Assembly: GCF_011839805.1 (NCBI RefSeq)
Contig: NZ_VWPY01000005.1
Location: forward strand, 91,693 to 155,692
Source of the DNA: Kineococcus rubinsiae
Lineage (GTDB): Bacteria; Actinomycetota; Actinomycetes; Actinomycetales; Kineococcaceae
Length of the DNA stretch: 64,000 bases
Direction of reading: 5' to 3'
Each line of letters begins with the position of its first letter. The first letter of the stretch is position 1. A program made the position numbers and the translations under genes. The notes under the pieces were generated by a model. That model had not been told where the DNA came from. It worked only from the letters and a program-made list of their open reading frames with translations, and did no database searches. Of the stretch, positions 51,249 to 60,007 are shown piece after piece.

Positions 51249-53744
51249 TCACCGGGCCGTGCCCGCGACGAGCTCGCGGTCAGCGGGCTGGCCGCCGGTA
51301 ACGGTGGTGAGCAGGTCCAGGAGCGAGTCCTGCACCTCTTCGGGCGGTCCCGTGAGGTCGATGACCAGGCCCGACGTCAGGTCGAAGCTGGCGGGCGGGG
51401 CCGGTGAGGGCGGTGTGCGACGCGGTTGGGGGAGGTTCCAGCGGGCCCGGTGCTCGCTCCAGGCGCCGACCAGGCTGGCTCGGGTGTCCTCGGGCAGGCG
51501 GTGAAAGGCCCAGGCGCGGGTGACACTGCGCCTGTCCCGTTCCTCACTGCTCAGCCCGTGCCACCAGGCGGTGTACCGGTCGCGCTCGACGAGCCCGACC
51601 CGGGCACGGCGCACCGCGAGCTGGTGCTTGCGCTGGGCCTGCTCGGTGGGGGAGAGGGCCGCGAACACCGCGGCCGCGGCCGCGGTCTGCACGCGACGAG
51701 CGCGGTCGTCCAGGCCGTTCCACCACGCCTTCTGCCGGGCGAGATCGACCTTGGCCTGGCGGGTGAGGACCTGCTGGCGCTGGGCTTCCCAACGGTGTCG
51801 TCGGGCGGTGGGGTCCACGGCGGCGCGGTACTCACGCCGTTCGCTCGCCACCGCCCGCCGGATCGTGTCCTGCCGGTCGCGACCGAGCTCCTCCAGCGCG
51901 ACGTACTCGAGCCGCGCCACACCGGCGTCCTGAGGGGTCGCGTCGTCGCCAATGACGGAGACGGGCTCGGTGGCCTTCCACCGGCCGTAGGCGTCGACGA
52001 CGACGAGCTGGTGAGTGGCAAGGGCCTGCAGGTGGGCACGCATCGTCCGCTCCTGCTCCCGGGTGAGAACCGTCTCCATCGCGGCCTCGGGCGCAGTCAC
52101 GCCGACGAGGGACGGACGCAGCGACGTCGTGATGCCTGCGGCGTGGGCGAGGAGAGCTGGAGTAACCGGACCCACGTGGGCGCGGGCAGCTTCCAGCAGG
52201 TGGGCGCGCGGCAGACCGAGGCTTCGGCGTAGAAGCAGGGGGAGGGGGGAGGTCGGCTGGGGGGGTGTACCCCTAGATGGCTCAAAGTGCCCCACACCCC
52301 TGCCGACATCCTCCGGGCCGGACGTGGTCGTGGACGTGCTGAACCGCTGCGGCAGGCACCACGTGTCCGCGGTATCGGTGCTGCCGCGCTGGTGGGTGGC
52401 CACGACCTCCAGCAGCCCAGCGGCGATGAGAGCGTCCCGCGCGGCGGCGACGGTGTTGCGGGAGTCGATGGCCGCGTCCAGCAGGACATCTCGCTGGGGC
52501 AGCGCGACCGCGGTCGCCCCGCGGCGCCGCATCCGCTCCAGCACGTACCGGTACAGCTCCCGGCGGGTGTGACGCGACTGCGCCGGCCAGGACCGCCACA
52601 CCGCCTCCAGCTCGCCGTCAGCACGCGCGAGGGCCCACGCCACCGCCTCGTCGACGACGGTGGCGCTGGTGCCGCGTGCGGCGGCCGCGGCACGGTGCAC
52701 GCTCAGCCAGGCATCGGCGCTGCTGACGGCGTAGTTCCAGACGTGCCACCACCACCTGCGCCCGTTGGAGCGGGCCTTCACGAAGGCGCTGCGGTGAGCG
52801 ACGGCGATGGCCTGCCACGCCTGCTCCTCGCTCCAGCCCGCCAGGACCATCGCGCGGGTGGCGTCGTACTCGATGGTGGAACGACTGTCCGGCTCACGAT
52901 CTAGCCCCGCCTCGGCAGCCGCCGACCTCCCCGCACGCAGGTAGGCGGCCCACCCCTCAGGTAGGTCCTGGTGAGGGCGGGGGAGCGGACTCAACGGCTC
53001 CACCAGGCCGGCCGCGACCGGTGCGGGAGGAGGGGAGGACCGCCGCGACCTCACCGACGACGACGCCTGAGAGGCTCCGTCGCCGTCCCGGGCCTCGCGG
53101 AGGCGGGCAGAGAGCGCCTGCAGGGCGTCGCTCAGGCCCGCCAGCGCGGCCGCCATGACGTCCTCGTCCAGCAGAGGGGTGGGCTTGCAGCGGTGCGGGG
53201 CGCTCAACGGGCGCAGCTGCCGGCGGACATCGACGTGGTGACGGCCCAGGGGAGCTGAAGCCCGGCCAGTGACCGGGTCGGCCTTACGGCCCAGCTCCCG
53301 GCGCAGCCGCAGAACGAGGTCCTCGAGCTCGCCACGGTGCACACCGGGCACCAGCAGCAGGTGCGCTCGACCGTCCGCGCCGCCAGAGGGGCGCACCAGG
53401 CGCCACAGGCCACGGTCGGAGCAGAAGGCGACCAGGGTGTCCAGGATCTCGCCGGCGAAGGTGGGGGAGTCGATGTCGACACCGACCACCTCGCTGCGCA
53501 GGGTGCCGACCACGCTGGCCACCCGCCCCTGACCGACCAGGGCTAGCGCCTGACTCAACGTGGCCGGGCGCACCCCCTTCACCGGAGCATTGGCCGCGTC
53601 GATCGCCAGCCACGGCCCGGCGATGAACAGCTGGTCGTCCAGTGCACGACGCAGGGTGCGCGAACGAGAGGAATCGGCCCGGACCGGCGCGACACGTCGC
53701 GCATCGGGTAGTCGATCCTCGGAGTGCTGTCGTACGCTAGGCAT
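51249..53744 (-). CDS. Putative plasmid replication protein (primase-polymerase-like)
   Basis: The 831-residue protein has an N-terminal domain with VVGTLRSEVVGVDIDSPTFA (DxD metal motif), RLVRPSGGADGRAHLLLVPG and a basic ELGRKADPVTGRAS, in the layout of archaeo-eukaryotic primases. The middle has YLRAGRSAAAEAGLDREPDS and a region with HTH-like segments (LDAAIDSRNTVAAARDALIA). The C-terminal third is charged and coiled-coil-like (RWEAQRQQVLTRQAKVDLAR). ATG at 53744 follows GGGAGG. Size, position in the backbone and motif content suggest initiation or priming of plasmid replication; this is inference. Confidence 0.65.
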   Translation of the reverse strand: MPSVRQHSEDRLPDARRVAPVRADSSRSRTLRRALDDQLFIAGPWLAIDAANAPVKGVRPATLSQALALVGQGRVASVVGTLRSEVVGVDIDSPTFAGEILDTLVAFCSDRGLWRLVRPSGGADGRAHLLLVPGVHRGELEDLVLRLRRELGRKADPVTGRASAPLGRHHVDVRRQLRPLSAPHRCKPTPLLDEDVMAAALAGLSDALQALSARLREARDGDGASQASSSVRSRRSSPPPAPVAAGLVEPLSPLPRPHQDLPEGWAAYLRAGRSAAAEAGLDREPDSRSTIEYDATRAMVLAGWSEEQAWQAIAVAHRSAFVKARSNGRRWWWHVWNYAVSSADAWLSVHRAAAAARGTSATVVDEAVAWALARADGELEAVWRSWPAQSRHTRRELYRYVLERMRRRGATAVALPQRDVLLDAAIDSRNTVAAARDALIAAGLLEVVATHQRGSTDTADTWCLPQRFSTSTTTSGPEDVGRGVGHFEPSRGTPPQPTSPLPLLLRRSLGLPRAHLLEAARAHVGPVTPALLAHAAGITTSLRPSLVGVTAPEAAMETVLTREQERTMRAHLQALATHQLVVVDAYGRWKATEPVSVIGDDATPQDAGVARLEYVALEELGRDRQDTIRRAVASERREYRAAVDPTARRHRWEAQRQQVLTRQAKVDLARQKAWWNGLDDRARRVQTAAAAAVFAALSPTEQAQRKHQLAVRRARVGLVERDRYTAWWHGLSSEERDRRSVTRAWAFHRLPEDTRASLVGAWSEHRARWNLPQPRRTPPSPAPPASFDLTSGLVIDLTGPPEEVQDSLLDLLTTVTGGQPADRELVAGTAR

Positions 53745-53846
53745 GTGCCTCCCGCCAGGGGCATGAGAAAGGCAGGGCCCGCGAGAGCGGGACCTGTTCA
53801 GCGGATCGGGCTGGTTGGTAGCCGGGTGCCGATCCGCGAGACTTAT

Positions 53847-53880
53847 GGAGAGCCCCCCGCCGCCAAGCGGGGGGCTCTCC
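53847..53880. terminator. Strong rho-independent terminator
   Basis: Perfect 14-base arms GGAGAGCCCCCCGC and GCGGGGGGCTCTCC with a six-base loop CGCCAA. It lies four bases past the stop of the 81-residue gene on the minus strand and about 100 bases before the replication gene start, so it insulates the latter. Confidence 0.88.
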
Positions 53881-53884
53881 GTCG

Positions 53885-54130
53885 TTACGCCGTCTTCAAG
53901 GGCATCTCCTGCTGCAAGGGAACGTCGGCGGGACGCAGGCCAACGAGCCTGCCGTCCTCGTCGTAGATGGCACGGCCCAGCAACTCGTCGGTGAGGATCG
54001 AGAAGCTGACGTTGCGGGCGTCACGGGCGCGCCGGAACTCCGCGAGGTTGCCCGGGTCGACCTGCGTCTTGGGGAACGGTGCTGCTGCTGCCCGCTTGGG
54101 TCGCACCGCGGCGCCCTTGACTCGTGCCAT
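53885..54130 (-). CDS. Hypothetical 81-residue protein
   Basis: The product starts MARVKGAAVRPKRAAAAPFP with a basic N-terminus, then an amphipathic segment NLAEFRRARDARNVSFSILT and DELLGRAIYDEDGRLVGLRP. It might be a small DNA-binding protein, but the fold is not clear. Start uncertain: ATG 54130 lacks a strong site. It ends four bases before a strong terminator, which supports it being a real transcript. Confidence 0.5.
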   Translation of the reverse strand: MARVKGAAVRPKRAAAAPFPKTQVDPGNLAEFRRARDARNVSFSILTDELLGRAIYDEDGRLVGLRPADVPLQQEMPLKTA

Positions 54131-54788
54131 GCGCACGATCCAATCGATCTTTGACGGCAAAGCGGGGGAGGCGGGGCGGCGTGTCGCCGTTCGTACATCT
54201 CTGGCCAGCGCCTAACAGCCGGTGTTTGCTCACAGCTGCACGAGTCGTCATTGCCCTCTGGACCACGGCGTCCAGCGGAAAGGGCGTGTGGACCTTGGCG
54301 GCGTGGACGTCTTCAGGTGACGGCCTTGCCGCCCGTGCTTGACTTCCGTGTCGACGCCTTGGCCGGCTCAGTTACACCAAGAGTGGGCCTACGCACCGGC
54401 GGTGTGGGTACTGGGATGGGGTCATAGCTGGTGCGCACCCCGGTCCTGTGCACGTGCGGCCTTGGTGATCGTTCCCGCCTACGATCACGCGGAGATGTGG
54501 GCGAGGGCGGCATGGGCGACGTCGTGGGGGAGTGGCGCCGTGTGACGGCTAGCTGTGGTCCACGTTGGTCAGCTCCGCGTGTCCAGCACGCTGCCATCAG
54601 CCAGCCGTGAGGCCCGCTCATCGGCGTCGCGCTCATCTGCGCCTTGCTTCCGACGGAGCGGCTCCCAGCGTGTGCGCAGCGCCACTCCCACGAGCTGGGC
54701 GGTGGTGGTCAGCTGGACACGGACCTGCGCCCCTACTTCAACCGCCCTCTTGCTCCATCGACCTTGGCGTCGCCCGACGCTTCTCCTC
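54131..54788. other. Plasmid-backbone region without a confident gene
   Basis: About 660 bases between the 81-residue gene and the relaxase end. A minus-strand frame (54636-54313) ends in a basic segment (EPAKASTRKSSTGGKAVT), but nothing identifies it. No long hairpin was noted. Confidence 0.4.
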
Positions 54789-56612
54789 CTAGCGTTCCTG
54801 GCCGCGGTCCGCGGCCGGGTCGGTGTGGTGCTTGGCGCGCTCGTCGGCCAGCTTCGACGGGAGGGGCGAGCCAGGACGTGGTGCCTGCGGGAAGGCCGCG
54901 TTCATGCGCTCCAACATCTCCTGCACCTCCGCACTCACCTGCGCTCCAGCTGCAGGCTCGGGCTGGGCGTAGGACGCGGGCCGCTCCAACGTCGCGGTCG
55001 CCGCCACGGGCCCACTGGCCGCCTCGGAGGCTCCGCGTCCAGGCCGCGGTGTCGGGTGCTGCGTGGCGCTGTGGGCGGCGCGCACGCGCATCAACTGAGC
55101 CCGGGTCTCACCGGCCAGCAGCCGCGCCTGGCGATGCTGCTCGCTGACCACCGCGTGGTCGTAGACGGCCTGGGTCAGGCGCAGCACGGAGCTGATCAGC
55201 GCGGCCTGCCCGATGGGTCCCTGACCGCCCCGGCTGGCGCTGGCCGCGAGCATCGCCAAGCCGGTGATGGCGTGGGTTCCGAGACGAGCCGGGGGAGTGG
55301 TGCGCCGGTAGGTCTGCGCAGAACGTGACAGCGCCTCGGCCGCCGCGGCCAGGTCACCGGGCACGGCCTCGGTGGCCGTGGACCACGCCGCCAACGCCCC
55401 CGCGGTCTGGCGCGCGACGGTCGCCCAGGTGTCGCGGTCGTCGACGGGAACCTGGCGCAGGCGGTCGACGAGCTCGCGCAGCTTGGCGTCCTGCTCAGCC
55501 CACTCCTGACCGGTGACCTCGCGGGTCTCACGACCCGCTGCCACGACGCGGCGACCACGCTTGGCTGCAGTCCATTCCGCGGCCGCGGCGCTGGCCCCGG
55601 TGGGGGTGTCCTCCCACTCGCTGCGCAGTCGCGGCAGGGTCAGGTCGCGGCCCAGATGACCGCCGCCGTACCAGATCGGGCGCTCACCGTGTTCGGGCCT
55701 GGCGGCCACGGAGTAGCCGGTCACGACGTCGGTGGTGCCCTCCGCGAAGCGGGCCCGCACCAGCAGCCCGGAGCGACGCATCCGGCGCACGAACTCGCCC
55801 TCGTCAGCCGCCGCGGTCGCTGCCGCGCGCACCCGCAACGCCAGCGCCTCACGAGGCTGACCGGCGCGCAGCTGCTCGGCGATCCGCTGCTGACGCTGCG
55901 CACCACTGAGCTGCTCCCACGCCAAGACCGGCGCCCCCACCGGCAGCCCCTCAGGAAGACCGGGGACGGTGGTCTCGGTCGCACGCGTTGCGCGCAGACG
56001 TTCGTGCTTGGACTGCGCCCGAGCGCGTGCCTGCGCCTCACGCTCGGCGGGCTTGAAGCCTCGCGTCGAACGCTGCGCGGTGACCGACTCCAGTCGCTGC
56101 AGCCCGTACTTCACTTCCAATGCCCGCGAGGCGGCCTGGGCGGTCTTGAAGTCGTTGTGCACCGACGCTTTCGTGCCGTCCTCACGGACCAGGTTCACCG
56201 CCAGGTGGACGTGGTCGTTGCCGTTGCCGGAGACCCCGTGACGCACCGCCGCCCAGCGGCATGCAGCCTTCGTTCCCTGGTTGTCGTCGAAGCCCATCGC
56301 GGTGACGAAGTCGCCGGCGATCTCCTGCCAGCGCTCGTCGCTGAGCATCCCTTCCTCAGCGCTCAAAGACAGCGAGCAGTGCCACACATGACCACCGGGA
56401 ATCTCGACACCGAAGGCCTTGCTGGGCCGGTCCAGGTGACGGGCGATGGCCAACGCGGAGTCGCGGTCCAGCTCGTTGTCGCCGTACCAAGCCAGCAGTG
56501 CCTGGTCACCCGCGACCAGGTGCGGCTCGGTGTGCTCGTTGGTCCGCCCGGGCCCGGCCAGGTACACCAGCAGACCAGCCATCCGGTCCCCGCGGACCAC
56601 GTTCGGCATCAC
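54789..56612 (-). CDS. Plasmid mobilization relaxase
   Basis: The 607-residue protein has the relaxase fold in its N-terminal 230 residues: a leading MPNVVRGDRMAGLLVYLAGP, GHVWHCSLSLSAEEGMLSDE and the metal-binding motif GNGNDHVHLAVNLVREDG (histidine motif III). The expected catalytic Tyr may be that of YLAGP. A long Ala/Arg-rich C-terminal helix region follows. It resembles actinobacterial MobP-type relaxases that nick at oriT in mobilizable plasmids. The start overlaps the MobC-like gene stop by four bases. An ATG one codon downstream is an alternative. A type IV secretion system is not in the window, so transfer would rely on a helper. Confidence 0.88.
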   Translation of the reverse strand: MMPNVVRGDRMAGLLVYLAGPGRTNEHTEPHLVAGDQALLAWYGDNELDRDSALAIARHLDRPSKAFGVEIPGGHVWHCSLSLSAEEGMLSDERWQEIAGDFVTAMGFDDNQGTKAACRWAAVRHGVSGNGNDHVHLAVNLVREDGTKASVHNDFKTAQAASRALEVKYGLQRLESVTAQRSTRGFKPAEREAQARARAQSKHERLRATRATETTVPGLPEGLPVGAPVLAWEQLSGAQRQQRIAEQLRAGQPREALALRVRAAATAAADEGEFVRRMRRSGLLVRARFAEGTTDVVTGYSVAARPEHGERPIWYGGGHLGRDLTLPRLRSEWEDTPTGASAAAAEWTAAKRGRRVVAAGRETREVTGQEWAEQDAKLRELVDRLRQVPVDDRDTWATVARQTAGALAAWSTATEAVPGDLAAAAEALSRSAQTYRRTTPPARLGTHAITGLAMLAASASRGGQGPIGQAALISSVLRLTQAVYDHAVVSEQHRQARLLAGETRAQLMRVRAAHSATQHPTPRPGRGASEAASGPVAATATLERPASYAQPEPAAGAQVSAEVQEMLERMNAAFPQAPRPGSPLPSKLADERAKHHTDPAADRGQER

Positions 56613-57169
56613 CGCCGCGACACCCCACCAGCTGGTGCCGCAGTAGCTGGTGCCGGCGTGGCCGGGACGCCGCTGAGTACGTCCACCGTCGCGTCGATCC
56701 GCTCCGCGGTACGGCGCACCGCGCGAAGCGTCGCCGCCAGGTCCTCGCCCACCTCGCCGGTGGCGTTGGTGGCCCGCGCGATCTGGTTAACGTTGTTCGA
56801 GATCGCCGCCAGCAGCCGGTGCACCGCGAACAACTCAGCCAGCGCGTTGCGCCGCTCCGTGGGCGTCTCCGAGGCCTGCGCCGACAACGCCGACTCCACC
56901 AGCAGACGAGGGATCGTCACCCGCTGCGCCAACGCCAACCGCGCCAGCGTCCCCTCCTCCTCCGGCGTCACCATCACCTTGTGGTGGTGCTGACGCCCAC
57001 CCGCCGCGTTCGCCCGCCGCCGGCGCGCGAACAACCGACCAGCCGGGCCAGAAGCCGACCCGACCTCCGACTCAGCAGGAGGGGCAGCGAGGGAGGCAGA
57101 CGTGGGGGTGGATGCAGACGCAGACACCGACGTCTCCGGCGTGGTCCCAACCTCCACAGACTCACCCAT
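56609..57169 (-). CDS. MobC-like relaxosome accessory protein
   Basis: The 186-residue protein has a low-complexity N-terminus, then HHHKVMVTPEEEGTLARLAL, AQRVTIPRLLVESALSAQAS and a C-terminal MobC signature ERRNALAELFAVHRLLAAIS, NNVNQIARATNATGE. MobC proteins bind near oriT, open the DNA and recruit the relaxase. ATG at 57169 follows AGGAGG. The gene precedes and overlaps the relaxase gene, the usual mob operon order. Confidence 0.87.
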   Translation of the reverse strand: MGESVEVGTTPETSVSASASTPTSASLAAPPAESEVGSASGPAGRLFARRRRANAAGGRQHHHKVMVTPEEEGTLARLALAQRVTIPRLLVESALSAQASETPTERRNALAELFAVHRLLAAISNNVNQIARATNATGEVGEDLAATLRAVRRTAERIDATVDVLSGVPATPAPATAAPAGGVSRR

Positions 57170-57493
57170 GTCGTGCCTCCTCTCCGGCCCAGCGCAGCGA
57201 CCCCGCCCGCGGGGATCACACGACCAGTGTGCCCCCTCTCCGGCCGCAGGTCGAGAGGGACAAGCCATTTAGGGAACCTAAATGTATAGCTTGCTCCGCC
57301 CGTCAAAGTTGGCCCTCCGGGTAGCGCCGCGGACAAGGTGCCGCGCTCTGACTGCGGGTTAGACCCCAGCGGAAGCTGCAAGGAGGTCCACTTCGTGGAG
57401 TTGTGACGGCTGCGGCTTCTACGGCGCGGCAGCCGCGCGCGTCGGACCTGGCGCACGGGCGGCGGTGCTTCGTGAGCCCCCCCGGAGCGCCCC
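57170..57493. other. Divergent region upstream of mob genes, probable oriT zone
   Basis: About 320 bases between the mob operon start and the DUF4192 gene. It contains the palindrome at 57266-57284. In related plasmids oriT lies just upstream of mobC, so this is the best location for it, but no known nic sequence could be matched. Confidence 0.5.
57266..57284. repeat. CATTTAGG/CCTAAATG palindrome
   Basis: Perfect eight-base arms with a GAA spacer, in an unusually A+T-rich context about 100 bases upstream of the MobC-like gene. It could be part of oriT or an operator. Confidence 0.65.
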
Positions 57494-58630
57494 GTGGAAC
57501 GGCTGAACGGCGACACCTTCGTTGCCGATCTACCCGGTCAGATCGGCTACCAGCCGGCGCCTGGCGCGGTCGTCGTCAGCGCCTTCAGCGCCTCCAACCG
57601 CTTCCAGTTCAACGCCGTCGTCGACCTCCCCGAAGGCGGCGACCGTACGGCCCTGCTCCAGGACATCGCCGCTCAGCTGCGGCGTCCCCAGCGTGAGTAC
57701 GAGACCGCGATGATCGTGCTCACCGGCTACGGCCCAGCCGGCGACCTCAACGCCGCGCAGCTGCGCACCGCGCTGGCCGACGGGCCCACCCACGTGTTCT
57801 ACCTGGCGCACGTCAAAGGCACCCGTGTCCGCACCCTCGCCCACGACGACATGACGTGGTCGAACTCGCGGCCACTGCCCGACACCGCGGCGCGCACCGT
57901 CCTGCGCGAGCGCGCCGCTCCCGCGGCCAACCGTGCAGAGTTCAGCGCCCACTACGCACCCCTGACCACGGCCACCTTCACCGCACTGCGGCCCGACCAG
58001 GCCGACGCCATCGGCGTGCACGCCAAGCCGTCGCTGCGCGCCGACGTGGCCGCTCGCTACCTCAACCAGCTCGCGCAAGCACGCGGCAGCGACCCCGCCA
58101 AGCAAGCCGTCATCGCCCACCTAGTCACCATCGACCTGACCACCCGCGACGCAGTCCTCATCGCCGCCTCAGGCGACAGCGCACGGGTCACCGCCTTGGT
58201 CGACGTCTACCGCGGTGCACCCCCCGAGCTGCGACCGGCGTGCGCCAGCGCCGCGGCGGCCGCCATGTTCATGGACGGCGCCCCTCTCAGCGCCGTCAGC
58301 TCCGTCCTCACCCACGCCGACCGCACCGGGCCGAACGCGTCACTGACCGGCCTGGTCGAAGCCGCCGCGCACGCCGGCCTCAACGGCCACCAACTGCGCG
58401 CAGCAGTCGCCGCCGACTTCACCGACACGCTGCGCGTCGCCGACGAACGCTGGACCATCGCCGACATCGCGCGGACCTCCGCAGCCGCCTTCCCCAGCAC
58501 GACCTCCCACTCCACCCAGTCACGCTCGAGCGCAGACGCGGCCAGCGAGCACACCCGCCAGACCGGGCCGTCGCCACGCCCCACAACCCCCACCGCCAGC
58601 CCTACCGGCAGGCCCCCGCTCGAGCGTTGA
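57494..58630 (+). CDS. DUF4192-family protein
   Basis: The 378-residue protein fits DUF4192: VADLPGQIGYQPAPGAVVVS at the start, a middle RAAPAANRAEFSAHYAPLTT and a C-terminal segment VTALVDVYRGAPPELRPACA followed by ALAVDxxH-like SSVLTHADRTGPNASLTGLV. DUF4192 proteins are actinobacterial, of unknown function, often on chromosomes and plasmids. The last 40 residues are Ser/Thr/Pro-rich. GTG at 57494 has GGAG upstream. Confidence 0.72.
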   Translation: MERLNGDTFVADLPGQIGYQPAPGAVVVSAFSASNRFQFNAVVDLPEGGDRTALLQDIAAQLRRPQREYETAMIVLTGYGPAGDLNAAQLRTALADGPTHVFYLAHVKGTRVRTLAHDDMTWSNSRPLPDTAARTVLRERAAPAANRAEFSAHYAPLTTATFTALRPDQADAIGVHAKPSLRADVAARYLNQLAQARGSDPAKQAVIAHLVTIDLTTRDAVLIAASGDSARVTALVDVYRGAPPELRPACASAAAAAMFMDGAPLSAVSSVLTHADRTGPNASLTGLVEAAAHAGLNGHQLRAAVAADFTDTLRVADERWTIADIARTSAAAFPSTTSHSTQSRSSADAASEHTRQTGPSPRPTTPTASPTGRPPLER

Positions 58631-58734
58631 GAGCCGGCTCCTCACGCGACGCGGCCCGCGCGCGAGGAGGGCAACGCACGGGCCATCTACCTCAGGACGC
58701 CGCGCGCAGGGCACTGACGCCCCACTACCAAGAG

Positions 58735-58758
58735 GCGCTGCCGCCGCCGAGGCAGCGC
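58735..58758. terminator. Hairpin downstream of the DUF4192 gene
   Basis: Arms GCGCTGCC and GGCAGCGC with an eight-base loop. Confidence 0.5.
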
Positions 58759-58784
58759 GGTGTGCATGAGAGCCCCCTGACCAC

Positions 58785-58833
58785 CTGTGGACGGCACGAG
58801 CTCCCACCGCTTCGCGGCTCGTGCCGCCCACAG
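58785..58833. repeat. Large imperfect hairpin
   Basis: Sixteen-base arms CTGTGGACGGCACGAG and CTCGTGCCGCCCACAG with one mismatch and a 17-base loop. It could be a bidirectional terminator for the convergent genes or a plasmid structure such as a single-strand origin. Confidence 0.6.
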
Positions 58834-58905
58834 ACATCTGATCGGTCTGAGGCGCAACTTGTGGTCCACCGGGCGCCAGCGCGCACCGCGGCATTGGCGC
58901 GCGTT

Positions 58906-58931
58906 GCGCGCGACCAGCGGCATGAGCGCGC
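58906..58931 (+). repeat. GACCAGCGGCATGAGCGCGC repeat, copy 1
   Basis: Full unit with GCGCG before the core. Flanking GCGCGC blocks can pair to a six-base stem with a 14-base loop. Lies between convergent genes. Confidence 0.75.
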
Positions 58932-58941
58932 GTTTGAGCAG

Positions 58942-59169
58942 CTAGACAAGACCGCGCAGCGCTAACTCTGCCTCGACGAGTTCACGGTTCCTGCGCCACA
59001 AGCGACGTCCCTTTGTAGACCGGCCCATCCCGGGCGCGTCCGCGCGGGCCTCCGCCTGCTGCGCCTCACCGCGGCACTGGCGCAGGGCCTCGTCGGACAG
59101 AGCCTGCATCTCTTGGGCCGTCCAGTCGACATGGGGTCTCTTGGTCACAGCAACCGAGTCTGCCCCCAT
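58942..59169 (-). CDS. Hypothetical 75-residue protein
   Basis: The product contains VTKRPHVDWTAQEMQALSDE, ALRQCRGEAQQAEARADAPG and MGRSTKGRRLWRRNRELVEA. It is hydrophilic and helical. The ends are uncertain: a start at ATG 59169 or at a downstream GTG is possible. Not recognised. Small genes of this kind recur in the 58.6-63.7 kb array. Confidence 0.5.
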   Translation of the reverse strand: MGADSVAVTKRPHVDWTAQEMQALSDEALRQCRGEAQQAEARADAPGMGRSTKGRRLWRRNRELVEAELALRGLV

Positions 59170-59215
59170 CTCCTGCTCACGGACATCGGCATGTCCACGA
59201 GGTCGACGACGTCCT

Positions 59216-59235
59216 GGTCAGCGGCATTAGGGCAT
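59216..59235 (+). repeat. Degenerate GACCAGCGGCATGAG repeat
   Basis: GGTCAGCGGCATTAGGGCAT resembles the core of the array repeat and sits in the one spacer lacking a full copy. Confidence 0.4.
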
Positions 59236-59307
59236 GGTCAGCGGGACCAGCAGGTTGACTGCGAGAGTGCTCACGCGGCGCGCCGCCGCGACCGGGGCCG
59301 TGACCCC

Positions 59308-59832
59308 TCAGGACAGATCGGCGACGGCGACCAGGATCTCACTGGTCACCTCGGGCATCGCCACCGTGACGAGGACGCGTAGCCCGCTGTCGTGCTGCTC
59401 ACCCGCAGGCACGGCGCAGGTCCAGAAGAACTCGACCGCTTCGCTCAGCGGTTCATCGTCGTGCCAAGTCGTCATGACGAGGTCGCAAGCAGGAGCAGGC
59501 TGGCCAACCGCAGCCGCACGGTCCTCACCCTCGATGACGAAACCGACGATGTCCGCGTCGACGATATCGTGGACGCGTTCACAGTCCGGGCCCCAGGAGC
59601 TGAACCAGTGCATCCCGGCAAGCAACGAAGCCCTGGACAGAGCGCTGATGTCCTCGACGGATTCCAACCGGGCGTCGCAGACGAGGAGGAGCCCGAAGTC
59701 GCCGCGACCCGTGGTGAGCTCGAGCAGGGCCGCAGTCGCCGCTGCCAGGCTGTCCACCTCGACCAGCACCAGTTCGGCGTCGACGCCGGCCGTGGTCGTG
59801 CCGGTGAGCAGCTGCAGCTCTGGGTCATGCAT
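59308..59832 (-). CDS. DUF7684-like hypothetical protein
   Basis: The 174-residue protein has ELVLVEVDSLAAATAALLEL, DFGLLLVCDARLESVEDISA, WFSSWGPDCERVHDIVDADI and VMTTWHDDEPLSEAVEFFWT. The WGPDCERVHD and TTWHDDEPLxEAxxFF elements fit a conserved family I recall as DUF7684. No signal peptide or membrane segment. Function unknown. Starts divergently from the gene at 60008. Confidence 0.6.
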   Translation of the reverse strand: MHDPELQLLTGTTTAGVDAELVLVEVDSLAAATAALLELTTGRGDFGLLLVCDARLESVEDISALSRASLLAGMHWFSSWGPDCERVHDIVDADIVGFVIEGEDRAAAVGQPAPACDLVMTTWHDDEPLSEAVEFFWTCAVPAGEQHDSGLRVLVTVAMPEVTSEILVAVADLS

Positions 59833-59920
59833 GAGACCAGTCTCGCCCGCCGCGCCCGTCCCGGCGTGGCTCTTCCGACCATCCGGACATCGGCATGCGG
59901 CGACGTCGCTGGCCGCCTTC

Positions 59921-59944
59921 GCGCGACCAGCGGCATGACCGTGC
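59921..59944 (+). repeat. GACCAGCGGCATGA repeat, copy 2
   Basis: GCGCGACCAGCGGCATGACC followed by GTGC, between divergent genes. Confidence 0.7.
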
Positions 59945-60007
59945 GGTCAGTGCCCCAGCATTAGGCGCCTCCTGGTGTCGCTGGCCACGTGGCCCTAGCG
60001 TCGCCGC

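Larger units (their letters stand above)
58631..58941. other. Intergenic region with two hairpins and a repeat copy
   Basis: About 310 bases holding a small hairpin (58735-58758), a large hairpin (58785-58833) and repeat copy 1 (58906-58931), between two convergent genes. No gene recognised. Confidence 0.55.

Noticed and set aside
54313..54636. 107-codon minus-strand frame in the plasmid backbone
   Set aside because: Basic, low-complexity product without site or family; not listed as a gene.
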